Below are positions 6,113-14,916 of a stretch of 33,234 nucleotides of DNA, piece after piece. Under the pieces are notes generated by a model. That model saw only the letters and a program-made list of their open reading frames with translations. It was not told where the DNA came from and did no database searches. This stretch comes from a virus, in IMG/VR virus record IMGVR_UViG_3300027985_000249, positions 1-33,234 of that record. One strand, written 5' to 3'. The stretch's first letter is position 1. Each line of letters begins with the position of its first letter. Made by a program: the position numbers and the translations under genes.

Positions 6113-6253
6113 TAACTTCAAATCTCCAAACTCTGATCTGATTATTACTAGCGTTCCATTCTTTACAAGCTCAAATATTTCTTTCCTTCGATCTTTGAAA
6201 CCGTTTACCGTAGTTATTACTACCTCTTGACTATTATTGGTTATTTCTGCCAT
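6092..6253 (-). CDS. Small protein (53 aa), weakly Phd/YefM-like
   Basis: A 53-residue ORF fills the gap between ssb and the metallophosphoesterase, starting at the ATG at 6253, two bases after the upstream stop. The pattern F..RRKEIFELVKNGTLVIIR, then GDLKLVPV resembles the N-terminal fold of Phd/YefM antitoxin-type repressors (helix, GxxviI strand, G...LVPv strand). There is no partner toxin beside it and the usual N-terminal strand is atypical, so the resemblance may be fold-level only. It is the last gene of the leftward unit. Confidence 0.6.
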   Translation of the reverse strand: MAEITNNSQEVVITTVNGFKDRRKEIFELVKNGTLVIIRSEFGDLKLVPVKYS

Positions 6254-6255
6254 GC

Positions 6256-7005
6256 TTAATCCTGTGTAAATGTTTTACCGTCTATGGTTAAAGTGTTATC
6301 TCTTATTACGGAAATTTCAACATTAAAATCCTTTCCATTAATTACAGTGATCATTCCGCAGCTTAACTGCCATGAGTCGTGCCCTTTGGCATATTCAAAT
6401 ACTTTCTTAGTTCTATCTCCAAGCCAACCCATCATGTACGCAGAGTAAATTGACCCATTTGCGCCAGTCCTATGAGCTACCTGCGCACGATGCGAGCAAC
6501 CGTAAATGAAACTAGCGTCTAACTTTCTCTCTAATGAAGTCATAGCGTGATTTTTACCATAAGATGGTGGAGAATGAACAGCGTATAAATTGCAATTTTC
6601 TACTTGGTAAACATCTTGATAATCGTGCCATTCAATATCCAAATCTTCTAAGTTAAAATACTTCTTAGGTGTAATCATATTATGAAATGGCTTCGCATTT
6701 GCCAGTATATAGCGTTCTATTCTGTTGCTATGATTGCCTTCAAGATAAACTATGTGTTGACGTTTGAACCTGTTTCTAAGCGAAATTAACCACTCTTTTA
6801 CATAGTCCATTTCATCTTGCAGAGACTCAATCACATCTGGATTTTTAGCTCCATGCATGGACACGTTATAAGCGTCTAGCAAATCTCCTAGTATTATTAT
6901 CCTATCAACATCTATTGACTCAAATGCTTGTAGGCATAACTCGACGGCATTTTTATCTTCATACGGACAATGTATGTCGCTTATTACACCAGTTTTTGTT
7001 ATCAT
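6256..7005 (-). CDS. Calcineurin-like metallophosphoesterase
   Basis: A 249-residue protein with the ordered metal-binding motifs of the superfamily: DIH (Asp10, His12), GDLLD (residues 40-44), GNHSNR (90-95), VHSPPSYGKNH (His near 144) and a GCSHRAQ element in place of the usual G-H-x-H (near 169). It probably hydrolyses a phosphoester with two metal ions; the substrate cannot be read from sequence. Phage versions are linked to DNA or RNA end processing. Its ATG overlaps the upstream lipoprotein stop (ATGA). Confidence 0.88.
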   Translation of the reverse strand: MITKTGVISDIHCPYEDKNAVELCLQAFESIDVDRIIILGDLLDAYNVSMHGAKNPDVIESLQDEMDYVKEWLISLRNRFKRQHIVYLEGNHSNRIERYILANAKPFHNMITPKKYFNLEDLDIEWHDYQDVYQVENCNLYAVHSPPSYGKNHAMTSLERKLDASFIYGCSHRAQVAHRTGANGSIYSAYMMGWLGDRTKKVFEYAKGHDSWQLSCGMITVINGKDFNVEISVIRDNTLTIDGKTFTQD

Positions 7006-7286
7006 TTTTTCTTCATGTGATTGGCCCAGCGGATAACGTCACCAATCCAGTTTCTGAAAATAACGTATTGATCTGGTCTAAATCCTATCATCTTTTCACA
7101 GTAATATAGGTCATGAATTACAGCATCGGAAGTGTTTCCAGTATGGTCAGCAGTGGCCTCGTATTGTGTACATATACAAGCGTTATTATCTATATTAATT
7201 ACACATCGCTCAACGTGTAGTGATGGCATTGCACAGCTAGTCAAGATTATTAACAGCAGTAACCACATCGTTAATCGTTGAAGCAT
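7002..7286 (-). CDS. Small Cys-rich lipoprotein (outer-spanin candidate)
   Basis: Read from the ATG at 7286 the protein has 94 residues. It starts MLQRLTMW, then a hydrophobic LLLLIILTSC lipobox (Cys18) that should be lipidated, and a mature part with further cysteines (RCVINIDNNACICTQY, YYCEKMIGF). A TTG at 7328 would add 14 residues but spoil the signal peptide. The start lies inside the 3' end of the upstream gene, as in Rz1-type outer spanins, but the upstream protein lacks an obvious inner-spanin anchor. A lysis role is therefore possible, not shown. Confidence 0.7.
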   Translation of the reverse strand: MLQRLTMWLLLLIILTSCAMPSLHVERCVINIDNNACICTQYEATADHTGNTSDAVIHDLYYCEKMIGFRPDQYVIFRNWIGDVIRWANHMKKK

Positions 7287-7440
7287 TTTGAAGATCGCTA
7301 ACTTGTTTTTTAATCCTTGCATACTCAACCTTGCTTACAAAATAATCATTTACTATTTCAAGAGCAGGAACTATAAAAGAGTCGAATACTTTGTTAAATA
7401 GAAATAAAGCCAGCCGATACTTCCATGTACCGACTGACAA
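7237..7440 (-). CDS. Small hypothetical protein with unresolved start
   Basis: The frame from a TTG at 7440 gives 67 residues (GTWKYRLALFLFNKVFDSF, then a helical KVEYARIKKQVSDLQNAS). The TTG has no ribosome binding site, and the frame stays open upstream to 7509, reading IVEAIRKKAIGLLLSRFALS, which looks like real protein. No ATG, GTG or TTG exists in that extension, only ATA, ATT and ATC codons. The true start may be a rare codon, or the N-terminus may be broken. It sits between two membrane-linked genes, so a lysis-cluster role is plausible. Confidence 0.6.
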   Translation of the reverse strand: MSVGTWKYRLALFLFNKVFDSFIVPALEIVNDYFVSKVEYARIKKQVSDLQNASTINDVVTAVNNLD

Positions 7441-7502
7441 GGCAAATCTGGAAAGGAGTAAACCGATTGCCTTTTTTCTAATAGCTTCGACGATAAGAGA
7501 GT

Positions 7503-7667
7503 CTATTGCTTATCTTCTTCTTTGATGCCAAAAACAAATTTAATAATGCTAATCGCTAAATCGATAGTTGAGTTTGCCTTGATTGCTTTTGTGTTGGCCA
7601 ATAAATACTCAACAATAAAAACTAGTAAAAATGCATACGGTTGATATTCAGTTACAAATTTATCCAT
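7503..7667 (-). CDS. Small membrane protein (54 aa), holin candidate
   Basis: A 54-residue ORF with a strong AGGAGGGG ribosome binding site. Residues 10-24 (PYAFLLVFIVEYLLA) form one hydrophobic helix and residues 35-48 (TIDLAISIIKFVFG) a shorter second one, with a KAIKANS turn and a charged C-terminal tail (KEEDKQ). This small hairpin topology and its position after the tail genes fit a holin-like or lysis-accessory protein; sequence alone does not prove it. Confidence 0.7.
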   Translation of the reverse strand: MDKFVTEYQPYAFLLVFIVEYLLANTKAIKANSTIDLAISIIKFVFGIKEEDKQ

Positions 7668-7676
7668 AATCCCCTC

Positions 7677-8240
7677 CTATAGAGATTTTACTATCATTAG
7701 TTTTGGTTCATAAGCCAGATATCCAGCGTATGAGTTTGTGCTTGCACTTATTGATATTGTAATTGTCTCACCTGCTAAAACACTAACTGGCGACGTTATG
7801 CCTGTTGATGGTGTAACGCCATAGTTGCCATATATAGAAACCTTTTTATTTTCAAAAAATAGATAAATAGACCCATCGGTAAATGTCTTTGAGCTTGAAA
7901 AACTACATACTGTTGATGAGTTATGTGTTACTGTTACAGTGTAAGTAGTAGTGAGAGTAGCCCCACCTGCAGTAAACGAATCCCTAGAATAAAGGCTAAA
8001 GTCTAAACCGACAATATTCATATCGTAAGGTGCTATGAAATTACATGACAAACTGGAGGGGCTAGAAGTTCCTAGTCCAGTTGATACTATGTTTATATAA
8101 TTAACCGGTATTGAACTCCAAGCATCTAAGACATAGTTTATCCCTGCGCCAATTTTAGTTAACAAATCTTCACTTAACGGACTATTATGGTCACACGCTT
8201 CAACCTGTATCTTGTTACTACTTCCAACTATATCAGTCAT
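7677..8240 (-). CDS. Tail-associated beta-rich protein
   Basis: A 187-residue Ser/Thr-rich protein after the tail tip gene, with AAGAGG before the ATG. It reads as a beta-sandwich (TTTYTVTVTHNSSTVCSF, SIYLFFENKKVSIYG, ISISASTNSYAGYL) without cysteine motifs or enzymatic signatures. The position suggests a tail fibre tip or receptor-contact protein. Last structural gene before the lysis-type cluster. Confidence 0.7.
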   Translation of the reverse strand: MTDIVGSSNKIQVEACDHNSPLSEDLLTKIGAGINYVLDAWSSIPVNYINIVSTGLGTSSPSSLSCNFIAPYDMNIVGLDFSLYSRDSFTAGGATLTTTYTVTVTHNSSTVCSFSSSKTFTDGSIYLFFENKKVSIYGNYGVTPSTGITSPVSVLAGETITISISASTNSYAGYLAYEPKLMIVKSL

Positions 8241-8282
8241 AAAACCTCTTTTTTATATTGTAAGTTCTAAATAATCATCATG

Positions 8283-10649
8283 TCAAATCAGGATGTATGC
8301 ATCACCACTATCTGCAAATGACACCGCCTCAATGTAGTCCTGTGGCTGTGGTATAAAACCTAAATCATCACAATACACCCATTGACCGTCTATTCCTGTT
8401 ACATTAACAATCTGGCTTTCTCTTGTGAAGTCTGCACTTCTTATAATTAATTTACTACCAACGCTTATTTTACCAAGGTCATAACCCCACACTATGAAAT
8501 TAGTAGTACTAGTTGCAGAGAATACTCGCAAGCTGTACGAAATGTTACCATGCATTAGTTTCTGCTTATTTGATTGATTGTCATATTGCGGTAGTTCTAT
8601 TACATACCCAACACTAGGAGTTGTTCCAATATCTGAAATAAATACAATCCCAGCGTATTTGTCTACACCAGTGATAGTCGCAGTATATGAAACAGTGAAG
8701 TTTTCATCTCTTACTATAATTGGCTCGCCTATATAATTAGTCCACTTTGACGCATCTTTTAGTCCAGTAGCTCTATTTGTTACTACCAGTACAGACGATG
8801 TTGACCCACTTGCTACTATAGATGATGGGGAAACTGTCGCATATCTACCATCAATTTTAAAAGCTGTGTCAGTCAATGATAGAGTGGTAACACCTGACTT
8901 TATATCTTTTTTGATGTTTGTTATTTCCATGATTCTGTTGAAAGTATCACGTCTGTTAGTTTTTGAGTCAAACACGTTTAGCTTTCTACCGTCAAAGATA
9001 ACAGTATCACCAGCCTCTAGGAAGAAACCTGTCTTGTAATTAACATTTACGTCAATATACTCAGCACCGTATCTATAGCGATCTAACAAGCGTCTTGATG
9101 ATGAAACAATGAAATTATCTGTATCAACATTATCAAGCATCCCGTTGCTTTCTACGACTAATGGCAATACACCTACATCGTATCTATTAAACGAGTCAGC
9201 AGATATGGTTTGATTAATAGCAAGGAACTTTTCGTCAATCACACTGTACCCATATCTATAAATCGTATTATTATAGAACTTCTCTTTTATTGATCTTTTT
9301 ACGACTATATCAAATGGATTAAGAATATTGCTTTCATCAATAATAACAGCCCCACCACTGGCCAACGGAGGCGAAGTATAGCCAGCAGAGGACTGACCTT
9401 TTCGAGGCAATGGATATGCCCCTATCGGTTTGTATAACTCTTTATTTATAAACTCATCAGCCTTGATTGACTCTACTAACATAAAGCTCATATCTGGAGC
9501 ATTTAGTAAGTAGTCGTCATATATTTTCTCATGCTGTTCAACGTCAACCTCTTTCATTGCCATCGAACAACCAAATGGATAAACGTCATATTTTGACTTG
9601 AAAGAGATAGTTCCTTGCGCCGTCTCTTCTGTTATATTTGCATCAATAAGCACATACGACATATTATTATCCAACTGTCCATAGTCGACTATCGTTGATT
9701 CAATGTCATTTGAGATAGATCCTTCTATTTTAACTTTGTCACCAATAACAAAGCCTATGTGATTTTTAATGTCGTACACATTCACAATAATTGCGTTAGG
9801 TTCTGATATATTCTCATAGCTACCAAATCCAACGATATTAGTCTCGTTAGTGTATCCATTTGCACTTGATAACATCACTTTTAAAGCTATATCAATCGGG
9901 TTTCCGTATATATTATAAATACTAGACACATCAGCATTAGCATTATGAGCGATAGCAGTTGTTCCAAGTTGTCCACGTGTAACAAGTATCTGTGTATCAG
10001 TGAATGAAGACACTAGCATTATCTCATCATCGACTCTTATGTATGTATTCATTGAGTCAGTGGCTTGAATGAGTGATGTTGTATCAATCACATTGACTGT
10101 TGTTTGAGAGTCTGTCATTGACGCAGTTAAATTATCTTTGTATTCAACTAATAACTCTTGAGACTTTAAATGCTCTGGGTTGTCTATACGTAGTTTAATG
10201 TTTGTAGCACCGTACTCTATTGAGTTAATTGAACCAGAGAATATGCGCATTGAATCTTTAGGATGCTCTAAATCTTTAAAGCTCAAGTAAACATCAGCCT
10301 TTTTACTAAATACATCGTTCTGGCCAAGTAATTCACTAACTGTGTTATTTAAATCAACTATATTGCAAGTGATACTCTGAATTGATGTGCTTGCATCTAT
10401 TGTGTTTATTTGCTGTGTAATTGATGTACTTGTCCCATCTAGCGAAATTAGTGGAAGTATCGACTCATCAAGTGTTGGCTTTCCGTAGTATATTTCACCT
10501 GAATAAGTATAGCCGTCACCATATCTTGCCAGACGCTTTGAGTCTACGAGTGAGTACTTAGTTGATAATCCTTCAATCTCAATAATTATCTGAGGTGTTT
10601 TAAGCTCGTTCTCGTTGTATTCTTGAATAGATGAACTAGCTTCGAGCAT
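8283..10649 (-). CDS. Tail tip / baseplate hub protein
   Basis: This 788-residue protein follows the tail genes. Its N-terminus (ELKTPQIIIEIEGLSTKYS, then YTYSGEIYYGKPTLD) and a segment near 215-240 (VDDEIMLVSSF...ITRGQLGT-like VTRGQLGTTAIAHNANADV, then GNPIDIALKVML) resemble tail-tip proteins of other siphophages in which a hub is decorated by small beta domains. The C-terminal third is beta-rich. It probably closes the tail tube and anchors fibres. No lysozyme or peptidase motif was seen. AAGAGG lies before the ATG. Confidence 0.75.
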   Translation of the reverse strand: MLEASSSIQEYNENELKTPQIIIEIEGLSTKYSLVDSKRLARYGDGYTYSGEIYYGKPTLDESILPLISLDGTSTSITQQINTIDASTSIQSITCNIVDLNNTVSELLGQNDVFSKKADVYLSFKDLEHPKDSMRIFSGSINSIEYGATNIKLRIDNPEHLKSQELLVEYKDNLTASMTDSQTTVNVIDTTSLIQATDSMNTYIRVDDEIMLVSSFTDTQILVTRGQLGTTAIAHNANADVSSIYNIYGNPIDIALKVMLSSANGYTNETNIVGFGSYENISEPNAIIVNVYDIKNHIGFVIGDKVKIEGSISNDIESTIVDYGQLDNNMSYVLIDANITEETAQGTISFKSKYDVYPFGCSMAMKEVDVEQHEKIYDDYLLNAPDMSFMLVESIKADEFINKELYKPIGAYPLPRKGQSSAGYTSPPLASGGAVIIDESNILNPFDIVVKRSIKEKFYNNTIYRYGYSVIDEKFLAINQTISADSFNRYDVGVLPLVVESNGMLDNVDTDNFIVSSSRRLLDRYRYGAEYIDVNVNYKTGFFLEAGDTVIFDGRKLNVFDSKTNRRDTFNRIMEITNIKKDIKSGVTTLSLTDTAFKIDGRYATVSPSSIVASGSTSSVLVVTNRATGLKDASKWTNYIGEPIIVRDENFTVSYTATITGVDKYAGIVFISDIGTTPSVGYVIELPQYDNQSNKQKLMHGNISYSLRVFSATSTTNFIVWGYDLGKISVGSKLIIRSADFTRESQIVNVTGIDGQWVYCDDLGFIPQPQDYIEAVSFADSGDAYILI

Positions 10650-10650
10650 A

Positions 10651-11439
10651 TTAACCTCTTAACACAGCGATAATTGCTTGTCTGTTTTCTTCTGCATATA
10701 CAGTACCAGTCAAGTCAAGTGACTCGATAACTGCGATAGCTTTATCTGGTCTTTTGTTTTGCATGGCTATAAGCGCAGGAGCGAACATTGTTTCTAGTAC
10801 ATCAATATCAGCACTAGTCATAGTGCCAGATGATAACATTTGCACGTTTGTTGATATGATAGCTTTCATTGCGTTGTTGCATCTATCAACTATTGATTGA
10901 GCGTATCTATCAAGCTGATCTTTTTTATCTTGCTCAATTCTATTTAGTTTGTTTTCACTAGCTACAGACTCAATCATTTGCAAGAATGTTTCTGCCTCAG
11001 TTTTATCCATTGATGGTATTTGCTGGTATTTAAAATGTGGTATTGACTTAATTTTTAAGTTCTGGCTGGTAATAACATAAGCTAAGTCAGTTATATCTAT
11101 TGCATTTAATCGCTCTTTAATATCTAATAATCTAGCTTGTTCAACCAAAAACTCATCTTCTTTTCTTAGCGAATCTTCAAGAAGTAAAATTTCATAAGTT
11201 GTGTATTGCTCGAAGTCTGTTATAGTTTTTACAGCTAATACAGGAGTAAAATCACTATATAAAGCTATGGCATTATCTCTACTCAGTGTAAGCTCAGCTT
11301 TATATAACAACAGCTCAGAGTCTAACATCTCTTGAGTTATATCTTCTTGCAAAAGATCAGGATTTGCAGTTTGTAGTCTGATAACAAGTATGTCGTTACA
11401 TTGTTCTACTGTTAATTCATTTATTTGTTCATAGTTCAT
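10651..11439 (-). CDS. Tail-region protein, helical, unknown function
   Basis: A 262-residue acidic protein starting with MNYEQINELTVEQCNDILVI and made mostly of predicted helices, with a central charged coiled-coil-like stretch (SENKLNRIEQDKKDQLDRYA). It lies between the large fibre-like protein and the tail tip and ends one base before the next start. Its composition differs from the Thr/Ser-rich neighbours, which fits an assembly chaperone or a connector rather than a fibre shaft. No family recognised. Confidence 0.7.
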   Translation of the reverse strand: MNYEQINELTVEQCNDILVIRLQTANPDLLQEDITQEMLDSELLLYKAELTLSRDNAIALYSDFTPVLAVKTITDFEQYTTYEILLLEDSLRKEDEFLVEQARLLDIKERLNAIDITDLAYVITSQNLKIKSIPHFKYQQIPSMDKTEAETFLQMIESVASENKLNRIEQDKKDQLDRYAQSIVDRCNNAMKAIISTNVQMLSSGTMTSADIDVLETMFAPALIAMQNKRPDKAIAVIESLDLTGTVYAEENRQAIIAVLRG

Positions 11440-11448
11440 TTACTACCT

Positions 11449-14163
11449 CTATGGCTTAATGTATTTTATAGTTAATGATGACCCAGCATAAACCACCCTT
11501 CCAGAAGCAACAATAGAAACAACTCCTGTTGATTCATTGTAAAGAGCATACGATCTATCTGTTGATGAAATCATATATGGAGAGAATGAGCTTATTAGAT
11601 ATTCCGTAGTATTTAGCTTATTTGAATTTATAGGAATAAGAGATGTATCAATAGTTCCTATTGTTGTAATTGTAGAAATATTACTGGTAATCTCATAACT
11701 TCTAGCATATACAGGCTTACCGTTCCAAGTCTCAAGAGGTAACAGATACTCTGTACCACCTGTTATGTGAGCATTAGGAGCTACCTCACCTACATAGGTA
11801 TTAGGGTTTTTACGGTCGCCAAGTACTCTTGTTGCATACATTGTAAAGGCAACATCAATACCATTATTTGTAGTACCATTGTCTGTTAGTCTTATATTAC
11901 AACTTGTTGTTGTAACTGAATTAACAGAAAAATCAACATAATATACCTCAGAACTTCCAGTTATAATTGGAGGCAAAGAAAAATATCCACTTTTAAAAGT
12001 TACTGTATAATCACCAACTGCATTTCTTACTACGTTATCTATAAAATCATGTGAATAACTATATGCATACGGAGAAGTACCAGCTAATATTCTGGCAGAT
12101 AGGTTATTATCGTCCCCACCTACAGGAATTTGAATAGTTGTAGCAACTGACTTCTCTGTTGATGGTGGTAGGTATTCAACAGTGATTCTAAATCCATCAT
12201 CACCGTAGTCACCATTATTATAAATTTCCGCTGTTGCACCACTTCCAATAGCTCTACCTTGAAATTGTAAAGTTATATCTGAGGTTGATGTAACATTAAA
12301 TTCACCAATTATAACAGGTGCAGCATCACTCGCTGGATAAACAACAGTTGCCCCCCATGAGTTTGTACCATCATAGAACCTGAAAGCCACATTACTCGTA
12401 GCTCTGTATATCATACCACCAAAAGCCTTTACTATGTATCTACCAGTTTTAACATTAGAAATTATTATCGTTGGTATGTCTCCATTTGGTACGGTAATGT
12501 CACCTGTTACAACTGGCACTGGAGCATCAGTATCAGCAGGAAATGTAGTCCATGATGTACTGTTTGTTTGCCATATATGATTAACTGTTGGAGCCCAAAA
12601 TACATCACCAACATGGTGAGCTTGCATCCTCTCGTCACTGTGGAGAATATTAGGAGCTGTGGCTGTCTCAACTACATTTAGGTAGTGAAGAGACACACTA
12701 TTAGCAAGTGTATTCGAGTTAACGGCTCTTATTGATATTTTAGTACCAACTAAAAACTCCCCTTTCTTGCTTGTATATTTTCCAAGGTGTGTAGTTTCAC
12801 CAGCTACATATTCTCCGATTCTTTTATATAATGAAAATCCGCTACCTGTATCAATATAAATCATTAAATAGTTTGCGTTTGTAGCTGTCCAGTTTGTTGA
12901 ACATGAAACATTGACTATAGAATCAGAATATTGCACAGTATAATAATTATTATCGCCACTAGAAGTCCAACCATTACCAGTCCCAGAAAATTGGATATCT
13001 TCTGTGCCACCAGTAATTGCTCTACCATCATTACCCTCAAGCATGATACTATTAGTAACAACACTCTCACCACTTCCAAAGGCATTGTCATGTAACTCAA
13101 CATCGTCAAATATTAACTCTGCTCCAATGTTTTCAACCATTGTGTGGAAGCCTACTTTAACACTTGTACATCCTGATGGAATATTAAACAGTATTCTAGC
13201 ACCTGTTTTAGCTTCAATGTGTACACGTCTAATCTCTTTGCTATTTGTGTTATCGTATATGATAATATCTATATCGCCAGCATTACCGCTGTATGTATAT
13301 ACAAACTGATATACGTTTGTAATTTTGTTAATAGCTCTTGGGGGTATTGCCACTGCTTCACTAGCTATCCAATCATTAATAGAGCCAGCTTGCTGTGTGT
13401 ACTTATACGATTTAACCCCATGCAAAGGTGCTACTGTTTCATATCCTAAAATGCCAGCAAAGGTTCCACCGTTTAGATATGTTGCATCATTACCAACTGT
13501 TGCGCTTGCTACTCCTGTTCCATCTTCACCATTCCAAGACTTCCAGACAGAGGAATCTCCTACAGGTTTGGCTATGTATTCAATTGCGTTCTCAACAGCA
13601 TTTACTGCTAATAATTTTCCAGATTGTCCAGTCTTTGTTGATGGTGTATCTGTTAATTCATCAAATGTAGTAACACCACCGCCTCCACCGATTCCCCATG
13701 TAACCCCACCAGAACCATCTGCCTTAATAACATAGTCAGTTGCGACTCCTGTTGATTTTAGATTTGCACCCTCTATTTTAGGAGTGTTAATACCATCGTG
13801 GTTATGTGTTATCATTGTGCTCGCAACAGATGAAACCCTAGAGTTTACTTCATCTACTACACTCTGGCCATCACTTGATAATAACCCAGAAGATGTGTTG
13901 TCATAGTTAATAGCTGACATCTCATGGGCATTAACAGTGCTTGTCACGTGCCCATATAGTGCATTATCAACGATGTCGATATTATCTTGAAGTGCAATAT
14001 CCTCAGCTTTCATATCATTTATTGTTTGTTGCAGATCAGTAACACTAGCACTATCAGCATTTAATAAGTCAATTTTACCAGTTGTGTCAGTATCGCTATT
14101 TCTTCCAAGTAGTCCAGTGTTGTCTGTTTCTGCACTAACTGGCTGGCCGTTGTAAATTGCCAT
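11449..14163 (-). CDS. Large tail fibre / tail appendage protein
   Basis: A 904-residue protein, the largest in the window. An N-terminal helical segment (VTDLQQTINDMKAEDIALQD) is followed by a fibre-like core with GIGGGGGVTTFDELTDTPST near residue 158 and a Gly/Thr/Ser-rich body of repeated beta modules. The pattern FDELTDTPS...GKLLAVN is typical of phage tail fibres. Residues about 220-355 (ISRRVH-like contacts around an IPSGCTSVKVGFHTMVEN strand) read like a carbohydrate-binding beta sandwich. GGAGGC precedes the ATG. Likely role: host recognition. Confidence 0.78.
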   Translation of the reverse strand: MAIYNGQPVSAETDNTGLLGRNSDTDTTGKIDLLNADSASVTDLQQTINDMKAEDIALQDNIDIVDNALYGHVTSTVNAHEMSAINYDNTSSGLLSSDGQSVVDEVNSRVSSVASTMITHNHDGINTPKIEGANLKSTGVATDYVIKADGSGGVTWGIGGGGGVTTFDELTDTPSTKTGQSGKLLAVNAVENAIEYIAKPVGDSSVWKSWNGEDGTGVASATVGNDATYLNGGTFAGILGYETVAPLHGVKSYKYTQQAGSINDWIASEAVAIPPRAINKITNVYQFVYTYSGNAGDIDIIIYDNTNSKEIRRVHIEAKTGARILFNIPSGCTSVKVGFHTMVENIGAELIFDDVELHDNAFGSGESVVTNSIMLEGNDGRAITGGTEDIQFSGTGNGWTSSGDNNYYTVQYSDSIVNVSCSTNWTATNANYLMIYIDTGSGFSLYKRIGEYVAGETTHLGKYTSKKGEFLVGTKISIRAVNSNTLANSVSLHYLNVVETATAPNILHSDERMQAHHVGDVFWAPTVNHIWQTNSTSWTTFPADTDAPVPVVTGDITVPNGDIPTIIISNVKTGRYIVKAFGGMIYRATSNVAFRFYDGTNSWGATVVYPASDAAPVIIGEFNVTSTSDITLQFQGRAIGSGATAEIYNNGDYGDDGFRITVEYLPPSTEKSVATTIQIPVGGDDNNLSARILAGTSPYAYSYSHDFIDNVVRNAVGDYTVTFKSGYFSLPPIITGSSEVYYVDFSVNSVTTTSCNIRLTDNGTTNNGIDVAFTMYATRVLGDRKNPNTYVGEVAPNAHITGGTEYLLPLETWNGKPVYARSYEITSNISTITTIGTIDTSLIPINSNKLNTTEYLISSFSPYMISSTDRSYALYNESTGVVSIVASGRVVYAGSSLTIKYIKP

Positions 14164-14916
14164 CTATGCCTCCAAAAACTTTAATAATCCAGTTTCGTAA
14201 ACGTCTCTAAAGTTGCTATCTTCTGTTAATTTGAACCCCATACCATCAGAGTTATATTGTGTAGTATGTAGTCTTAGTGTATGAAATGTATTTCTATCTA
14301 GCAAGTCAGGGATAAACTCAATCTTTCCTTTGCTAGAACAATATGTCAAAAAATTGACAGCATCAACAACCCCATTCTGATTATTAATTATAGGAGAGTC
14401 GCCAACTTCTAAATCAGTTATTAACTTGATATTGCACTCCATGTATCTATCAGTTCCGTAGGATATTACTTCCATAGTGCCATTTGCACTACGATTAATA
14501 ACTTTATTTCTGTACTCAATATTGCTTTCTAGGTCAGAGTAATCTTGTAGCATGTATTGTGGGAAATATTCACTACCTGCTAATGAGTCGCTTTCATGTG
14601 ATGTGCTGTAATCTGTATCAACAGCAAATCCCATCATAGGATGAGCATCTATTGCACTACCAATATGAGTTGGTAGCACTTTAAATTGAGATAATGCCGA
14701 TATAAGTAGTTTTCTATCTCTTTGAGCTGTCACTGTGTATATTTGACCACCATAGCTGTTTAATGCGTCCTGTACAGCTTGAGCGTACTCTGTGTACGAG
14801 TATTGACCAACTCTAATAATGCAGTTTATATCTGTTCCAGTTTCGTCAATTACGAATGTATTATTGTCCATGGTAACTGAGAAACCATATATGAATGAAG
14901 ACATTGTTTTTATCAT
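14164..14916 (-). CDS. Distal tail (Dit-like) protein
   Basis: A 250-residue protein directly after the tape measure gene, overlapping it by ATGA. Position between tape measure and tail-tip genes is where siphophages keep the distal tail protein that forms the hub at the tail end. The sequence is beta-rich (FIYGFSVTMDNNTFVIDETG, GQIYTVTAQRDRKLLISA, EFIPDLLDRNTFHTLRLH). No diagnostic motif was recognised, so the role rests mostly on gene order. Confidence 0.65.
   Translation of the reverse strand: MIKTMSSFIYGFSVTMDNNTFVIDETGTDINCIIRVGQYSYTEYAQAVQDALNSYGGQIYTVTAQRDRKLLISALSQFKVLPTHIGSAIDAHPMMGFAVDTDYSTSHESDSLAGSEYFPQYMLQDYSDLESNIEYRNKVINRSANGTMEVISYGTDRYMECNIKLITDLEVGDSPIINNQNGVVDAVNFLTYCSSKGKIEFIPDLLDRNTFHTLRLHTTQYNSDGMGFKLTEDSNFRDVYETGLLKFLEA

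Noticed and set aside
7002-7440. A complete Rz/Rz1 spanin pair.
   Set aside because: The lipoprotein fits an outer spanin, but the overlapping gene lacks a clear N-terminal membrane anchor, so the pair is not claimed.
13004-13735. Several open frames antisense to the large fibre gene.
   Set aside because: They are shadows of a Thr/Ser/Gly-rich coding sequence; no ribosome binding sites and no sensible protein pattern.
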